NCBI GenBank assembly: GCA_017439345.1
Contig: JAFSJJ010000042.1
Location: 45,119-109,118 of the forward strand
DNA from: Synergistaceae bacterium
Lineage (GTDB): Bacteria > Synergistota > Synergistia > Synergistales > Aminobacteriaceae
Length of the DNA: 64,000 nt
Direction of reading: 5' to 3'
Positions 46,319 through 54,788 of this stretch are shown in pieces (within the stretch, counting starts at the first letter, position 1; each line of letters begins with the position of its first letter). The notes under the pieces were generated by a model. The model saw nothing but the letters and a program-made list of their open reading frames with translations. It was not told where the DNA came from and ran no database searches. A program made the translations under genes and the position numbers.

Positions 46319-46977
46319 ATGCCTGGTAAAAAATTTCTTGTAGTCATTGCGTGTGTGTTAATCCTCGCGTGTTCGTGTGCTGTTAGTGCTGAAGGTCTGA
46401 AAATCGGTCTTCTCAACAGGTCAGTTACCGAAGAACTTTTTAATAAGAACGTTGCTTCGTCATGGTTATGGACGGTCTTAAGGAATAATCACAGTAAACA
46501 TGACAAATTCATATTTTATGATGACTTGAGCAGCATGTTGTTAGCTCTCAACAAGGGAGAAATTGACGAGATTGATACAGTAAAAATCGTTGCTGAATAT
46601 ATCACCGCGCAAAATCCTGATTACGAAATTTCCTGCGTCATGAAGACTGATCCTATAAGTTTCGTATTCGGCTTCCTGAAGCACCGACTATAAAGATTGC
46701 TGTAACCGGTGATATTCCTCCTATTGATTACGTTGCTCCGGACGGTAATGCAGCAGGTTTCAACGCAGTTATTCTCGCAGAAATAGGCCGCAGATTAAAG
46801 ATTAATATCGAACTCATGAATATTAACACAGCAGCAAGGAATGCGACTCTTGCATCAGGACGCGCTGACGGAGTCTTCTGGTACATAGCACATGAGTCTG
46901 ACAAATCAGAAGGAATTTTGTTCTCGGAGCCTTATTATACGTTTGATGAGTTTGTTCACATTAGAAAGAAGCAATAG
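46319..46977 (+). pseudogene. Solute-binding protein paralogue with an internal deletion and frameshift
   Basis: ATG 46319 starts a signal peptide (FLVVIACVLILACSCAVSA) and a first lobe parallel to the 45208 gene (YDDLSSMLLALNKGEIDEID, SFVFGFLK). The frame then ends at HRL after ~124 residues. In the next frame EAPTIKIAVTGDIPPIDYV continues to a TAG at 46975-46977. Compared with the paralogue, about 47 codons between FLK and TIK are missing. The junction CTTCCTGAAG is shared by both frames, as expected for a deletion between short direct repeats. Confidence 0.8.
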
Positions 46978-46994
46978 CTTATTAAGACACTTCG

Positions 46995-47026
46995 AGTCCT
47001 GTTGAGTGAATCAGCAGGGCTTTTTT
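46995..47026 (+). terminator. Terminator after the second solute-binding-protein paralogue
   Basis: AGTCCTGTTGA and TCAGCAGGGCT form a stem with a five-base loop, followed by TTTTTT. The stem sequence nearly repeats the tRNA-Gly terminator. Confidence 0.85.
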
Positions 47027-47038
47027 CATGCGTTTAAC

Positions 47039-47068
47039 TTGTAAATTCAAGGCTTGCTGTATTATACT
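47039..47068 (+). promoter_or_regulatory. Promoter of secG
   Basis: TTGTAA (47039-47044), 18-base spacer, TATACT (47063-47068). Confidence 0.55.
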
Positions 47069-47153
47069 AATTCACCATGAAAATTTAGCGCGAGCATTAC
47101 ACGGCAATACATGATAAATATATAATAAATTAATTAGGAGGCAAAAATTTTTC

Positions 47154-47375
47154 ATGAAAACTTTGTTATCTTGCATTCATATTATCGTCGCAGTCTTAAT
47201 GATCGTAGTAGTCTTGCTTCAGCAGCGCAGGCAGGGCGGTTTCTCAGGAGTCTTCGGCGGAGGGACTCAGGCGGACTCCGGTCAGTGGCAGAGGTTCACT
47301 CCCCTAACGAAAATTACGATTGTTCTTGCTATTGTCTTCATGATAACTTCATTCTTTATAGTCTTCCTGAACTAG
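47154..47375 (+). CDS. secG: Preprotein translocase subunit SecG
   Basis: A 73-residue protein with two membrane helices (IHIIVAVLMIVVVLLQ at the N-terminus and ITIVLAIVFMITSFFIVFL at the C-terminus). They are joined by the conserved Gly-rich loop GGFSGVFGGGTQADSG. SecG assists SecYE/SecA protein export. Start follows TAGGAGG. It heads a likely run secG-nicotinate phosphoribosyltransferase-rplM-rpsI. Confidence 0.93.
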   Translation: MKTLLSCIHIIVAVLMIVVVLLQQRRQGGFSGVFGGGTQADSGQWQRFTPLTKITIVLAIVFMITSFFIVFLN

Positions 47376-47407
47376 TTAGTGTTAATTAAGTAAGGAGCAA
47401 AATATTA

Positions 47408-48436
47408 ATGTTGAATTCCCTCAAGGAAGTAACTGATCTAAAAGTTGACAATCAAAGACTCTACAGTGCTACTCACGAAGAAATCAAATCCGGAGCTACG
47501 ACAGATATTTACTTTATTAATACTCGAGACGTTTTGCGTTCGGTCAACATGCTTGACACACCTGTTACAGCCGAAATCTTTACCCGTACTACAGGAATGT
47601 TTGCGGGCCTCGCAGAAGTTCTTGAACTCTTGAAAGATGCACCGGTTCAAATCGAAGCACTGCCGGAAGGAGAATATTTCTCGCCTAAAGAAGTCGTAAT
47701 GAGAATCAGGGGAGCTTACGGGGCTTTCGGCTATCATGAGACTAATTTACTTGGCATATTATCGAGTTCATGTGCTTGGGCAACGGCTGCTCGTGAATGT
47801 GTCGAAGCTGCTGGCGGCAAGGCAGTATTATCGTTCGGAGCAAGGCATCTTCATCCGGCTGTAGCTCCTGTCATGGAAGCAATTGCAGTGAAATTCGGAG
47901 GTTGTGCAGGTGCTAGCTGTATTCTAGGCGCGAAATTGTGCGGTCGTGAACCTCTGGGAACTATACCTCATGCGGCAGTCTTAATCATGGGCGACACTGT
48001 GAAACTTGCTAAGGCTTATGATGAGTCTTTACCTGATAACATAGGCCGGACGTTCTTAGTTGACACGTTCAAAGATGAATGCGAAGAAGCATTGAGACTC
48101 GCTGAAGCATTAGGAGACAGACTCGGAGCAGTGAGACTCGATACACCGGGAGAGCGCGGAGGAGTTACAGCAGAACTTGTGAAAGAAATTCGCTATAGAC
48201 TCGATCATGCAGGTTTTAATAGAGTCAAAATCGTAGTCTCGGGAGGCTTGAATCCTGCAAGAATTAAAGAACTCTCACAGGCAGGCGCGGACATTTTCGG
48301 AGTCGGAAGTTATATAGCTCATGCTGTCCCTATGGATATGACTATGGACTTGAAAGAAGTCAACGGCAAGGCAATTGCAAAACGAGGCAGACTCCCCGGT
48401 ATACTTGAAAATAACAGGCTGATTAAGATAAAATAA
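47408..48436 (+). CDS. Nicotinate phosphoribosyltransferase
   Basis: The 342-residue protein makes nicotinate mononucleotide from nicotinate and PRPP for NAD salvage. It belongs to the short, archaeal-type family: YSATHEEIKSGATTDIYFIN (substrate/PRPP entry), ILSSSCAWATAARECVEAAG, FGARHLHPAVAPVMEAIAVK, GTIPHAAVLIMGDTVKL, FLVDTFKDECEEALR and VSGGLNPARIKELSQAGADI. It starts 32 bases after secG behind AAGGAGC. Confidence 0.92.
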   Translation: MLNSLKEVTDLKVDNQRLYSATHEEIKSGATTDIYFINTRDVLRSVNMLDTPVTAEIFTRTTGMFAGLAEVLELLKDAPVQIEALPEGEYFSPKEVVMRIRGAYGAFGYHETNLLGILSSSCAWATAARECVEAAGGKAVLSFGARHLHPAVAPVMEAIAVKFGGCAGASCILGAKLCGREPLGTIPHAAVLIMGDTVKLAKAYDESLPDNIGRTFLVDTFKDECEEALRLAEALGDRLGAVRLDTPGERGGVTAELVKEIRYRLDHAGFNRVKIVVSGGLNPARIKELSQAGADIFGVGSYIAHAVPMDMTMDLKEVNGKAIAKRGRLPGILENNRLIKIK

Positions 48437-48529
48437 TTTTCACGTGAACAAAGCCCCCGTTCACCCAGAAAGTTTTTTAATACAAGCAAGAAATTTTGCA
48501 GATAATTTTGCAGGAGGAAATTAATTATA

Positions 48530-48961
48530 ATGACGGGCAGCAGCTCATACTTGGCAAAACCCGGCCAGGTTCAACGAAAATGGTATGTTGTTGACGCTGA
48601 AGGCAGATCAATTGGTCGTCTTGCAGCAGTCATCTCAAGAATATTAACAGGCAAGAACAAGCCTACTTACACGCCACATGTAGATACAGGCGATTATGTT
48701 ATCGTAATCAACGCAGACAAAGTGAAGCTCACAGGCAAGAAGGCTTCTCAGTCAACGTGGCACTATCATTCAGGACACCCCGGCGGCTACAAGTCAACGA
48801 ACTGGGGAGATTTGCTCAAGACCAAACCGGCAGCGTTATTTCACCATGTTGTAAAGGGAATGCTCCCGAGAAACAGGCTCAAATACGCAAGCAAGCTGAA
48901 AGTCTACACAGGGCCCTCACACCCTCATGCGGCTCAGAACCCTGAAGCTCTCGAGATCTAA
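48530..48961 (+). CDS. rplM: 50S ribosomal protein L13
   Basis: 143 residues, normal length. [47 protein letters not shown] and [19 protein letters not shown] are universal L13 motifs. Start after AGGAGG. A hairpin, GTGAAC/GTTCAC, lies at 48444-48464 in the leader; it could be a weak terminator or a regulatory leader, and I cannot tell which. It is followed 15 bases later by rpsI, the standard L13-S9 operon. Confidence 0.97.
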   Translation: MTGSSSYLAKPGQVQRKWYVVDAEGRSIGRLAAVISRILTGKNKPTYTPHVDTGDYVIVINADKVKLTGKKASQSTWHYHSGHPGGYKSTNWGDLLKTKPAALFHHVVKGMLPRNRLKYASKLKVYTGPSHPHAAQNPEALEI

Positions 48962-48976
48962 GGAGGAGAATATATA

Positions 48977-49372
48977 ATGTCAGACGATAAATACACATGG
49001 GGAACAGGCCGGAGAAAGAATGCCCTTGCAAGAGTCAGAATTTGCTTAGGGACAGGCGAAATCAAGATTAATGACAGAACAGTTGAAGACTATTTCCCGC
49101 GCTTAGTGTGGCAGTCTCAGGTCTACCAGTCATTAAAGACAGCAGGAGTCGAAGGCAGAGTCGATGTCTTTGTGAATGCATCAGGCGGCGGCTTAACTGG
49201 TCAGGCAGGTGCAGTGAAGTTAGGTATAGCACGAGCATTAATCAAGATGAATCCGGACTTAAGACCAGCCCTCAAGAAGGAAGGCTTATTAACGAGAGAT
49301 CCCAGAATGGTCGAACGCAAGAAATTCGGTCAGAAGGGTGCAAGAGGTAAGAGACAGTTCTCAAAGCGTTAA
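48977..49372 (+). CDS. rpsI: 30S ribosomal protein S9
   Basis: 131 residues with the S9 hallmarks GTGRRKNALARVRICLGTGE, VDVFVNASGGGLTGQAGAV, LGIARALIKMN and the basic tail ending KRQFSKR that reaches the ribosomal P site. Start behind AAGGAGGAG. Intact, like the other housekeeping genes of the window. Confidence 0.97.
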   Translation: MSDDKYTWGTGRRKNALARVRICLGTGEIKINDRTVEDYFPRLVWQSQVYQSLKTAGVEGRVDVFVNASGGGLTGQAGAVKLGIARALIKMNPDLRPALKKEGLLTRDPRMVERKKFGQKGARGKRQFSKR

Positions 49373-49397
49373 TATTATTAATCGATCAAGAAATTAT

Positions 49398-49440
49398 TTC
49401 CCTCAGTCAAGAAAATACTCAAGACCGGGGGAATTTTTTA
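49398..49440 (+). terminator. Terminator of the rplM-rpsI operon
   Basis: TTCCCTCAGTC pairs with GACCGGGGGAA (one mismatch), followed by TTTTTTATT. Confidence 0.82.
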
Positions 49441-50094
49441 TTGCTTTATGTTCGCTTCAATCTGTAAAACTTCATGATTGCTGCTGGTTAATGCGCTCTG
49501 AACAGGACTCTCAGTGAAAATAATTTCGGCTTGGACTCCTGTTGACGCTGCGACTGAAGTTAATATCTTCCTGGCGTTCTCGTCTGATTGGGCAAGTATT
49601 CCCTTCTGAAGTTCGTTGTCTTTGACTTTGTGAAGGTCTGCCTGAATCTCTCTGTTCTGGTCTTCGAGCTTGACTGATGTGAATATCCCTGCGCTCTGGT
49701 CGTAAACTTCAAAGCTGTTGACGTCCGCATATACGTCCGTGATTTCGCTGTGAGGCAGTGAGATAATGACTTTGCCGTTGAAGCCTTCTGAGACTTGAGC
49801 CTTTGACAAATCGCAGCCGCATACTATTGTGCCGTAGTACTTGAGCATAAACTTTCGAGTCGTCCCGGGAAAGTTCATGTTAAGAAACGGAATCTTAACG
49901 CCCCCTGAGTATGACACGATTGATTGAAAGCTCTCCCGGACTGTTGCAAGTTCGCTGACGTTCTTGATGCCTGCAAGTATAGTAGATCGCACAGAACGAT
50001 TCGGGTTAGCATGATTTTCTTTCTTGCGCGTGAAGAGTAACACATTTATAGTAATCGAGATGATTAATGCAAGAGTAATGATTATCGCTGTCAA
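49438..50094 (-). CDS. DUF4230 family membrane-anchored protein
   Basis: 218 residues: one N-terminal membrane helix (IIITLALIISITINVLLF) and a DUF4230-type body (NVSELATVRESFQSIVSYSG, KFMLKYYGTIVCGCDLSKAQ, KVIISLPHSEITDVYADVNS, EIIFTESPV). The body probably faces the periplasm. The family has no known activity. It is a single gene convergent with rpsI. Confidence 0.85.
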   Translation of the reverse strand: MTAIIITLALIISITINVLLFTRKKENHANPNRSVRSTILAGIKNVSELATVRESFQSIVSYSGGVKIPFLNMNFPGTTRKFMLKYYGTIVCGCDLSKAQVSEGFNGKVIISLPHSEITDVYADVNSFEVYDQSAGIFTSVKLEDQNREIQADLHKVKDNELQKGILAQSDENARKILTSVAASTGVQAEIIFTESPVQSALTSSNHEVLQIEANIKQ

Positions 50095-50240
50095 ATTAAA
50101 TTTCCTCCTGTTCGTGTGAAAAATTTATTTCTGTCTTGTAATTTGATAATAACATAATTTGCAATTTACCGCCGAAATAATTAGAATTACCGTGTCAATA
50201 AAATATATTTATATCAGGGAGGGCTTTGCTATGCTTCTGA

Positions 50241-50320
50241 CGGAACGGCACGGAACGGCACGGAACGGCACGGAACGGCACGGAACGGCACGGAACGGCA
50301 CGGAACGGCACGGAACGGCA
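50241..50320 (+). repeat. 10-bp tandem repeat (CGGAACGGCA) x8 at the 5' end of the phosphoethanolamine transferase gene
   Basis: Eight perfect units fill 50241-50320. They follow AGGGAGG (50216-50222) and ATG 50231, whose frame (MLLTERHGTARNGT...) ends at a TGA at 50342-50344, before the transferase. The transferase frame is open backwards through the whole tract to a TGA at 50238. Because the unit is one base more than nine, each unit gained or lost shifts the frame by one. With seven (or ten) copies ATG 50231 is in frame with the transferase; with the eight seen it is not. Confidence 0.97.
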
Positions 50321-50378
50321 CAAGTTAAAGTTTGCGTGTCTTGAGTGGCTTAACAGTGAGAGTTCATTTATTTTCTGG

Positions 50379-52031
50379 ATGGTGATATTGAATTCTACAT
50401 ATTCAAGAATAACTTATTCTCATTTGTTAATCGGTTGGTTTTCATTTTTTAGAGAGATTTTAATATGGGGTAGAGATATTGCGGTGATTTTTTTTTCTGC
50501 TGCATTGCTTGACATAACAGTATATCTTATTTTCAACAAATTTCCGCGCATTCACAATACAATAAAAAAAATTTTTCTTCTAATTAGTGCATGCATGTTC
50601 CTTGCTGATTTATTTGCAATTTATTATTATCAGCTGCCTTTTAACTCAGAAATGTTGAACGTTGCACTTATGACTAATTTCAGGGAAGGCAGTGAATTTA
50701 TTCAGATATATTTGTCGGATTTGCACTTCTGGTTATTTTTTATTGCAATAGGCTTTATCTTGATGTTATTTATGAAAATATTCCGACTGATTTTATCTAA
50801 TAAAATTCTAGCATGTTTTTTACTTATTATCTGTGTTTCTACCGGAGGTTGGGCTGCAGTACGCGAATTTCGTATCGGAGGAGGGGTTCACAAAATAAAA
50901 TCTTCTATTGCGCCATTTAGAATAGCAAGCATGTTAAATGACATACATCAATCACTGCAGAAAACGAATGAAGTTATGAGTCGAATACCTGAAGTAAAAA
51001 TAACGAAAAATAAAAGCTCAATCCCTTACGTTATATTTGTACTCGGAGAATCGACAACAAGAAATCACATGAGCATTTACGGATATAATCTGATCACCAG
51101 TCCAAATCTTGCCAAATGTCAAAATGAAGGCAGACTGTACGTCTTTAATGACGTTGTAAGTCCTCATGCCTTAACAATTCTTTCATTGCAGAAAATATTT
51201 ACTTTTTATCGTTACGGTTCGGCTGGAGAATGGTTCACTTATGCTAATTTATTCAGCATTCTCAAAGAAGCAGGCTACTATACAATGTGGCTTTCAAATC
51301 AGGAGATGTCGATAGGAGGAATAGTAACAAAGTTTTATTCAGGTCTGTGCGAACAAAGAAAATTTATAGAAGATTTCAAGGACAATATAACAATAGCAGT
51401 AACTACCGATGAAGCAATTTTACCTTTATTGGATAAATCTCTTGAGATAGAACATGCAAAAAATTTTTATCTCATTCACCTTATAGGCACGCACTTTCAC
51501 TATTATAAAAGATACCCTAAAAGTTTTGAAAAATTCTACACACAAGATGAAGATAAAACAGGCGGACTTATCAATATGTCTGTTAGGCAAAAAATACTTC
51601 GCGCACAATATGATAATGCAATTCTATATAATGACTTTATATTAGGTGAAATAATTAAACGCTTTGAGGATAAGAATGCAATAATTATTTATATTTCGGA
51701 TCACGGCGAAGAAATTTTTGATACTATGAATCTTTTAGGTCATAACGATGGAGTTTTAAGTCCCAATGTTATAGAAATACCGTTTATAATATGGCTCTCA
51801 GAAAAATTTGCTGCCTCATATCCCGAACTCGAAGCAAGAATCGCCTCAAGCGTCCACAAGCCCTACATGACTGACGACATGATTCACACCGTGTTAGACA
51901 TAATGCAAATCGAGACTCATGGATACGATCCGGCCAAGAGCATTATTAACGCATCGTTCGATATAACGAGACCAAGAATTTACTCCGGACATATTTACGA
52001 CAAGGAGAAGGGTTTAATTGCAATACAGTAA
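50379..52031 (+). CDS. Phosphoethanolamine transferase-like membrane sulfatase-fold enzyme (EptA/CptA type)
   Basis: 550 codons from ATG 50379. Four to five helices (~20-165) precede a sulfatase-fold domain with VIFVLGESTTRNHMSIYGYN (catalytic Thr and metal Glu), FYLIHLIGTHFHYYKRYP and IIYISDHGEEIFDTMNLLGH (metal Asp-His). Such enzymes move phosphoethanolamine from phosphatidylethanolamine to lipid A, core sugars or other glycans in the periplasm. ATG 50379 has a poor ribosome site and falls inside the first membrane helix (SSFIFWMVIL). The real start is probably ATG 50231 across the 10-bp repeat, now out of frame. The downstream dgkA overlaps it. Confidence 0.85.
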   Translation: MVILNSTYSRITYSHLLIGWFSFFREILIWGRDIAVIFFSAALLDITVYLIFNKFPRIHNTIKKIFLLISACMFLADLFAIYYYQLPFNSEMLNVALMTNFREGSEFIQIYLSDLHFWLFFIAIGFILMLFMKIFRLILSNKILACFLLIICVSTGGWAAVREFRIGGGVHKIKSSIAPFRIASMLNDIHQSLQKTNEVMSRIPEVKITKNKSSIPYVIFVLGESTTRNHMSIYGYNLITSPNLAKCQNEGRLYVFNDVVSPHALTILSLQKIFTFYRYGSAGEWFTYANLFSILKEAGYYTMWLSNQEMSIGGIVTKFYSGLCEQRKFIEDFKDNITIAVTTDEAILPLLDKSLEIEHAKNFYLIHLIGTHFHYYKRYPKSFEKFYTQDEDKTGGLINMSVRQKILRAQYDNAILYNDFILGEIIKRFEDKNAIIIYISDHGEEIFDTMNLLGHNDGVLSPNVIEIPFIIWLSEKFAASYPELEARIASSVHKPYMTDDMIHTVLDIMQIETHGYDPAKSIINASFDITRPRIYSGHIYDKEKGLIAIQ

Positions 52032-52347
52032 TATATTCGCGAGACTCTTTCATGCAACAAGATACTCACTTGAAGGGCTTTATTACGCATTAAGACACGA
52101 GCAGTCATTCAGATATGAAGCAATAGTTTTCGTGATGATTATATTCTCGACTCGTTCACTAATCTTAACCGGAGCATGGTGCGCCGTCATGTGCCTTGAG
52201 TTAATTAACAGTTCAGTGGAGAAAGCCTTTGACTTGATCGACAAAAATTTTAATTCACAAATCAAAGCTGCTAAAGATATGCTCTCAAGTTCTGTATTTA
52301 TTGCCGTTTGCTTTAATATAGTTTTGTGGGTCGTCATGCTGTTATAA
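52018..52347 (+). CDS. dgkA: Diacylglycerol kinase (prokaryotic DgkA type), short
   Basis: TTG start at 52018 behind AAGGAG, overlapping the transferase stop by 14 bases. The 109-residue membrane protein has HATRYSLEGLYYALRHEQSF, FRYEA, the catalytic LELINSSVEKAFDLI and the AKDMLSSSVFIAV segment. It is about eight residues shorter than usual between FRYEA and LELINS. DgkA recycles the diacylglycerol released by phosphoethanolamine transferases, so the pairing is functional and its translation may depend on the phase-variable gene upstream. Confidence 0.88.
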   Translation: MQYSNIFARLFHATRYSLEGLYYALRHEQSFRYEAIVFVMIIFSTRSLILTGAWCAVMCLELINSSVEKAFDLIDKNFNSQIKAAKDMLSSSVFIAVCFNIVLWVVMLL

Positions 52348-52373
52348 TGAGTCAAATTCTTAATCAGGAGACG

Positions 52374-53319
52374 ATGACTCATAAAACACTCGGAGATAAT
52401 CACGAACTTAAAGACTCTGGGACTCGAAGCAGGAGCTAATCAAGACGATATTCACTCAGCGTTCAGGAAATTAGCTCTTGAACTTCACCCTGATGTTACA
52501 GGCTCTAAAAGCGATTTCAGGTTCAGGCAGATAACGGGAGCTTATGCTGTCTTGAAAGGCTTGACACCGGAGGAACTCGAGGCACTTGCACCGGAGACTA
52601 AGCAGGCTATTTACGATTACGCAAAATCTGACTCTGAATCTGAATCTGACTCACGAACACAATCACAGACTCATAATATAGAACCTGACGAATATAAATC
52701 AGAAAAATTTGATGAGATTATTAATAAATACGAACTCGAGATAAAAAATTTCTACGTCAATAACCCTAATAACGAACAGTCAGAACTCAACGCAATAATA
52801 TTCAGACTCAAATCGCAAAATCCAGGAGTCATTAATACAGCATTGAAACATTCAGGACATCTTGCAAATAAACCGGAATTCAGGCGCGCATTGTGTGAAG
52901 TGTTGAAGCGTCCTGTCATCGATGAACAGACAGCAAAACTTGCAGGGAGCTTGCCTTTTGAGCCTCAGACAAGAAAGCAGCTCGCACTTGACTCAGCCGA
53001 GAACGCAGGAAATTTTCCGGCAGGATTAATTATTAATCTCATAGGCGATGACTTTGCAGTAATGGAAAAATTTTTATTGTTCGTGACTCCTGAAAACGCA
53101 CCGTTGATAATCAGAAGACTCCCATCAGGCAAGACTCCATCTTACGGCGTATTGCGTCATTTATTGAGTTCTGACGACGAGAAATTATTAGTGCCTTTAT
53201 TGTCTGCAATGAAGCTCAAATTTCCAAAGGCAGCACATGATCACAAGAACAGGCTCTATGATCTCGAACTTCACTCTTCACCAGCTGTCAGGGCTTGGGC
53301 AAAGCAGCTTAGGAACTGA
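52374..53319 (+). pseudogene. DnaJ-domain protein with an N-terminal single-base frameshift
   Basis: AGGAG (52366-52370) and ATG 52374 begin MTHKTL, which then reads into a stop. The next frame gives EIITNLKTLGLEAGANQDDI, SAFRKLALELHPDVTG and FRFRQITGAYAVLKGLTPEE, a J-domain with its HPD motif, and stays open to 53319. One surplus G near 52391 (CTCGGAG) explains the break. The ~240-residue C-terminal part (FDEIINKYELEIKNFYVNNP, NAPLIIRRLPSGKTPSYGVL) is helical and unknown. Translation from an internal start would lose the J-domain. Confidence 0.75.
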
Positions 53320-53339
53320 ACGAGAGGAGAATTCTTAAA

Positions 53340-54116
53340 TTGACTTTGACACATGAACAGAGAGCCGAACTCATTGAATGTCTCTTAGATATGGGACAAA
53401 TTTTACTCGAGAACGGAGCCGAGATCAGCCGCGTTGAAGATACTTTGCTGCGAACTGGTAAAGCATACGGTGCAAGACATGTTGACGTGTTCGTTATCAC
53501 TTCGATAATAATATTAAGCATCGAATTTGACGACTTGGACGCATTGACTGAGACCCGCAGAATTTACTCAAGCACAGGAACATTCTTTCACAAGATAGAA
53601 CGTGTTAATTCACTCAGCCGGAGCTTGTCAAGAGAGTTAATCCCCTTGTCAGAATTAAGAGCTTCACTGAATGATATATCATGCATGAATAAAAATGACT
53701 CTGTTATTATCATCGGCGGAGTTATCGCAGCAGGAAGTTTCACTTTATTTTTCGGGGGTTCACTTGATGACAGTGTTGCAGCTTCAGTGTTCGCAGTTTT
53801 CGTTACAGCCCTGCAAAATTATCTTGGCCGGACTGAAATTAACACTACAGCTTTGAATCTTCTTGTATCGTTAATAATAGGCTTGTGTGTCGGAGTCCTC
53901 TGCAAAGTCTGCACGTTCATTCACATGGATAAAATATTAATCGGCGATATTATGCTCTTAATTCCCGGCTTGGCAATGACTAACGCTGTGAGAAATATTC
54001 TAGTAGGCAACACCATATCAGGAATTATAAGACTCATCGAGAGCTTTATATGGGCTTTGGCTCTGGCAGGGGGCTTCATGACGGCAATGCTTGTAACTGA
54101 CATTATATTTTCATGA
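53340..54116 (+). CDS. ThrE-type threonine/serine exporter, larger subunit
   Basis: 258 residues, TTG start after GAGAGGAG. N-terminal cytoplasmic segment LIECLLDMGQILLENGAEIS, RVEDTLLRTGKAYGA and VFVITSIIILSIEF is diagnostic of the DUF1212/ThrE (YjjP) half, followed by about five membrane helices. Together with the next gene it forms a split exporter of small amino acids, fitting an organism that handles much amino acid. Confidence 0.9.
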   Translation: MTLTHEQRAELIECLLDMGQILLENGAEISRVEDTLLRTGKAYGARHVDVFVITSIIILSIEFDDLDALTETRRIYSSTGTFFHKIERVNSLSRSLSRELIPLSELRASLNDISCMNKNDSVIIIGGVIAAGSFTLFFGGSLDDSVAASVFAVFVTALQNYLGRTEINTTALNLLVSLIIGLCVGVLCKVCTFIHMDKILIGDIMLLIPGLAMTNAVRNILVGNTISGIIRLIESFIWALALAGGFMTAMLVTDIIFS

Positions 54117-54128
54117 GAGTGAATCATC

Positions 54129-54557
54129 ATGAGTGAAATAATTTTACAGTTAATCACAGCTTTTACGGGTTCATTAGGATTTGCCCTAGTGTTCGGAATG
54201 AGAGCTTCTCATTTATTTTATGCATCATTCGGGGGCTTTATATCATGGGCTGTATATCTTGCTGTCTACTCGGCGAGTCATAATGAGTTCTTTGCGTGTC
54301 TTGTCGCTTCGATTGCCGCTATGTTGTACGCTGAGTTCATGGCTCGAGTCAGAAAATGTCCTGCTACGTTGTTTATAATCATCGCGATAATTCCCCTAGT
54401 TCCTGGAAGTTCGTTATATTACGCAATGAGTAATGCTGTTCTTGGCGATATTGAGGCGGCCGCGTTCTATGCTGACCAGACTCTAAAATGGGTCTTGGCG
54501 ATTGCAGGGGGAATAAGTTTCGTTACTGCTGTCCATGAGTTGAGATTAAGACGGTGA
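54129..54557 (+). CDS. ThrE-type threonine/serine exporter, smaller subunit
   Basis: 142 residues, four to five helices, YjjB/DUF3815 half: QLITAFTGSLGFALVFGMRA, LFYASFGGFISWAVYL, ARVRKCPATLFIIIAIIPLV and PGSSLYYAMSNAVLGD. It starts 12 bases after the larger subunit and completes the exporter. Confidence 0.9.
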   Translation: MSEIILQLITAFTGSLGFALVFGMRASHLFYASFGGFISWAVYLAVYSASHNEFFACLVASIAAMLYAEFMARVRKCPATLFIIIAIIPLVPGSSLYYAMSNAVLGDIEAAAFYADQTLKWVLAIAGGISFVTAVHELRLRR

Positions 54558-54620
54558 AATTTCTTGAGTGTTAATGAATTTCTCGCAGTAAATAAAGTTA
54601 CATGATGATTAATGTTGTCG

Positions 54621-54654
54621 CGTGAAGTTGTATTAGTAAATGTATTAGTAATTG
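54621..54654 (+). repeat. 34-bp dispersed repeat, copy 2
   Basis: Identical to the minus strand of 5702-5735. It starts 63 bases after the stop of the ThrE small subunit, in the sense direction. The rest of the 231-base gap to the next gene holds nothing I can name. Confidence 0.8.
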
Positions 54655-54788
54655 CGTGATTGTGTCCTGAAAAATTTTTTATGAATTAATTATAGATTCT
54701 CGTCCCGAAAATTTCTACACGTTAATAAATCGCGCTGTGATATATTTAGTAAAAATTTTATCTCAATTAAGTTAAGGAGTCATAGATT

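Noticed and set aside
48444..48464. Ribosomal-protein L13 autoregulatory leader
   Set aside because: There is a GTGAAC/GTTCAC hairpin before rplM, but I cannot match it to a known leader consensus, and it may be a weak terminator of the preceding gene.
50241..50320. CRISPR array
   Set aside because: The 10-bp units are directly contiguous with no spacers, so this is a simple tandem repeat.
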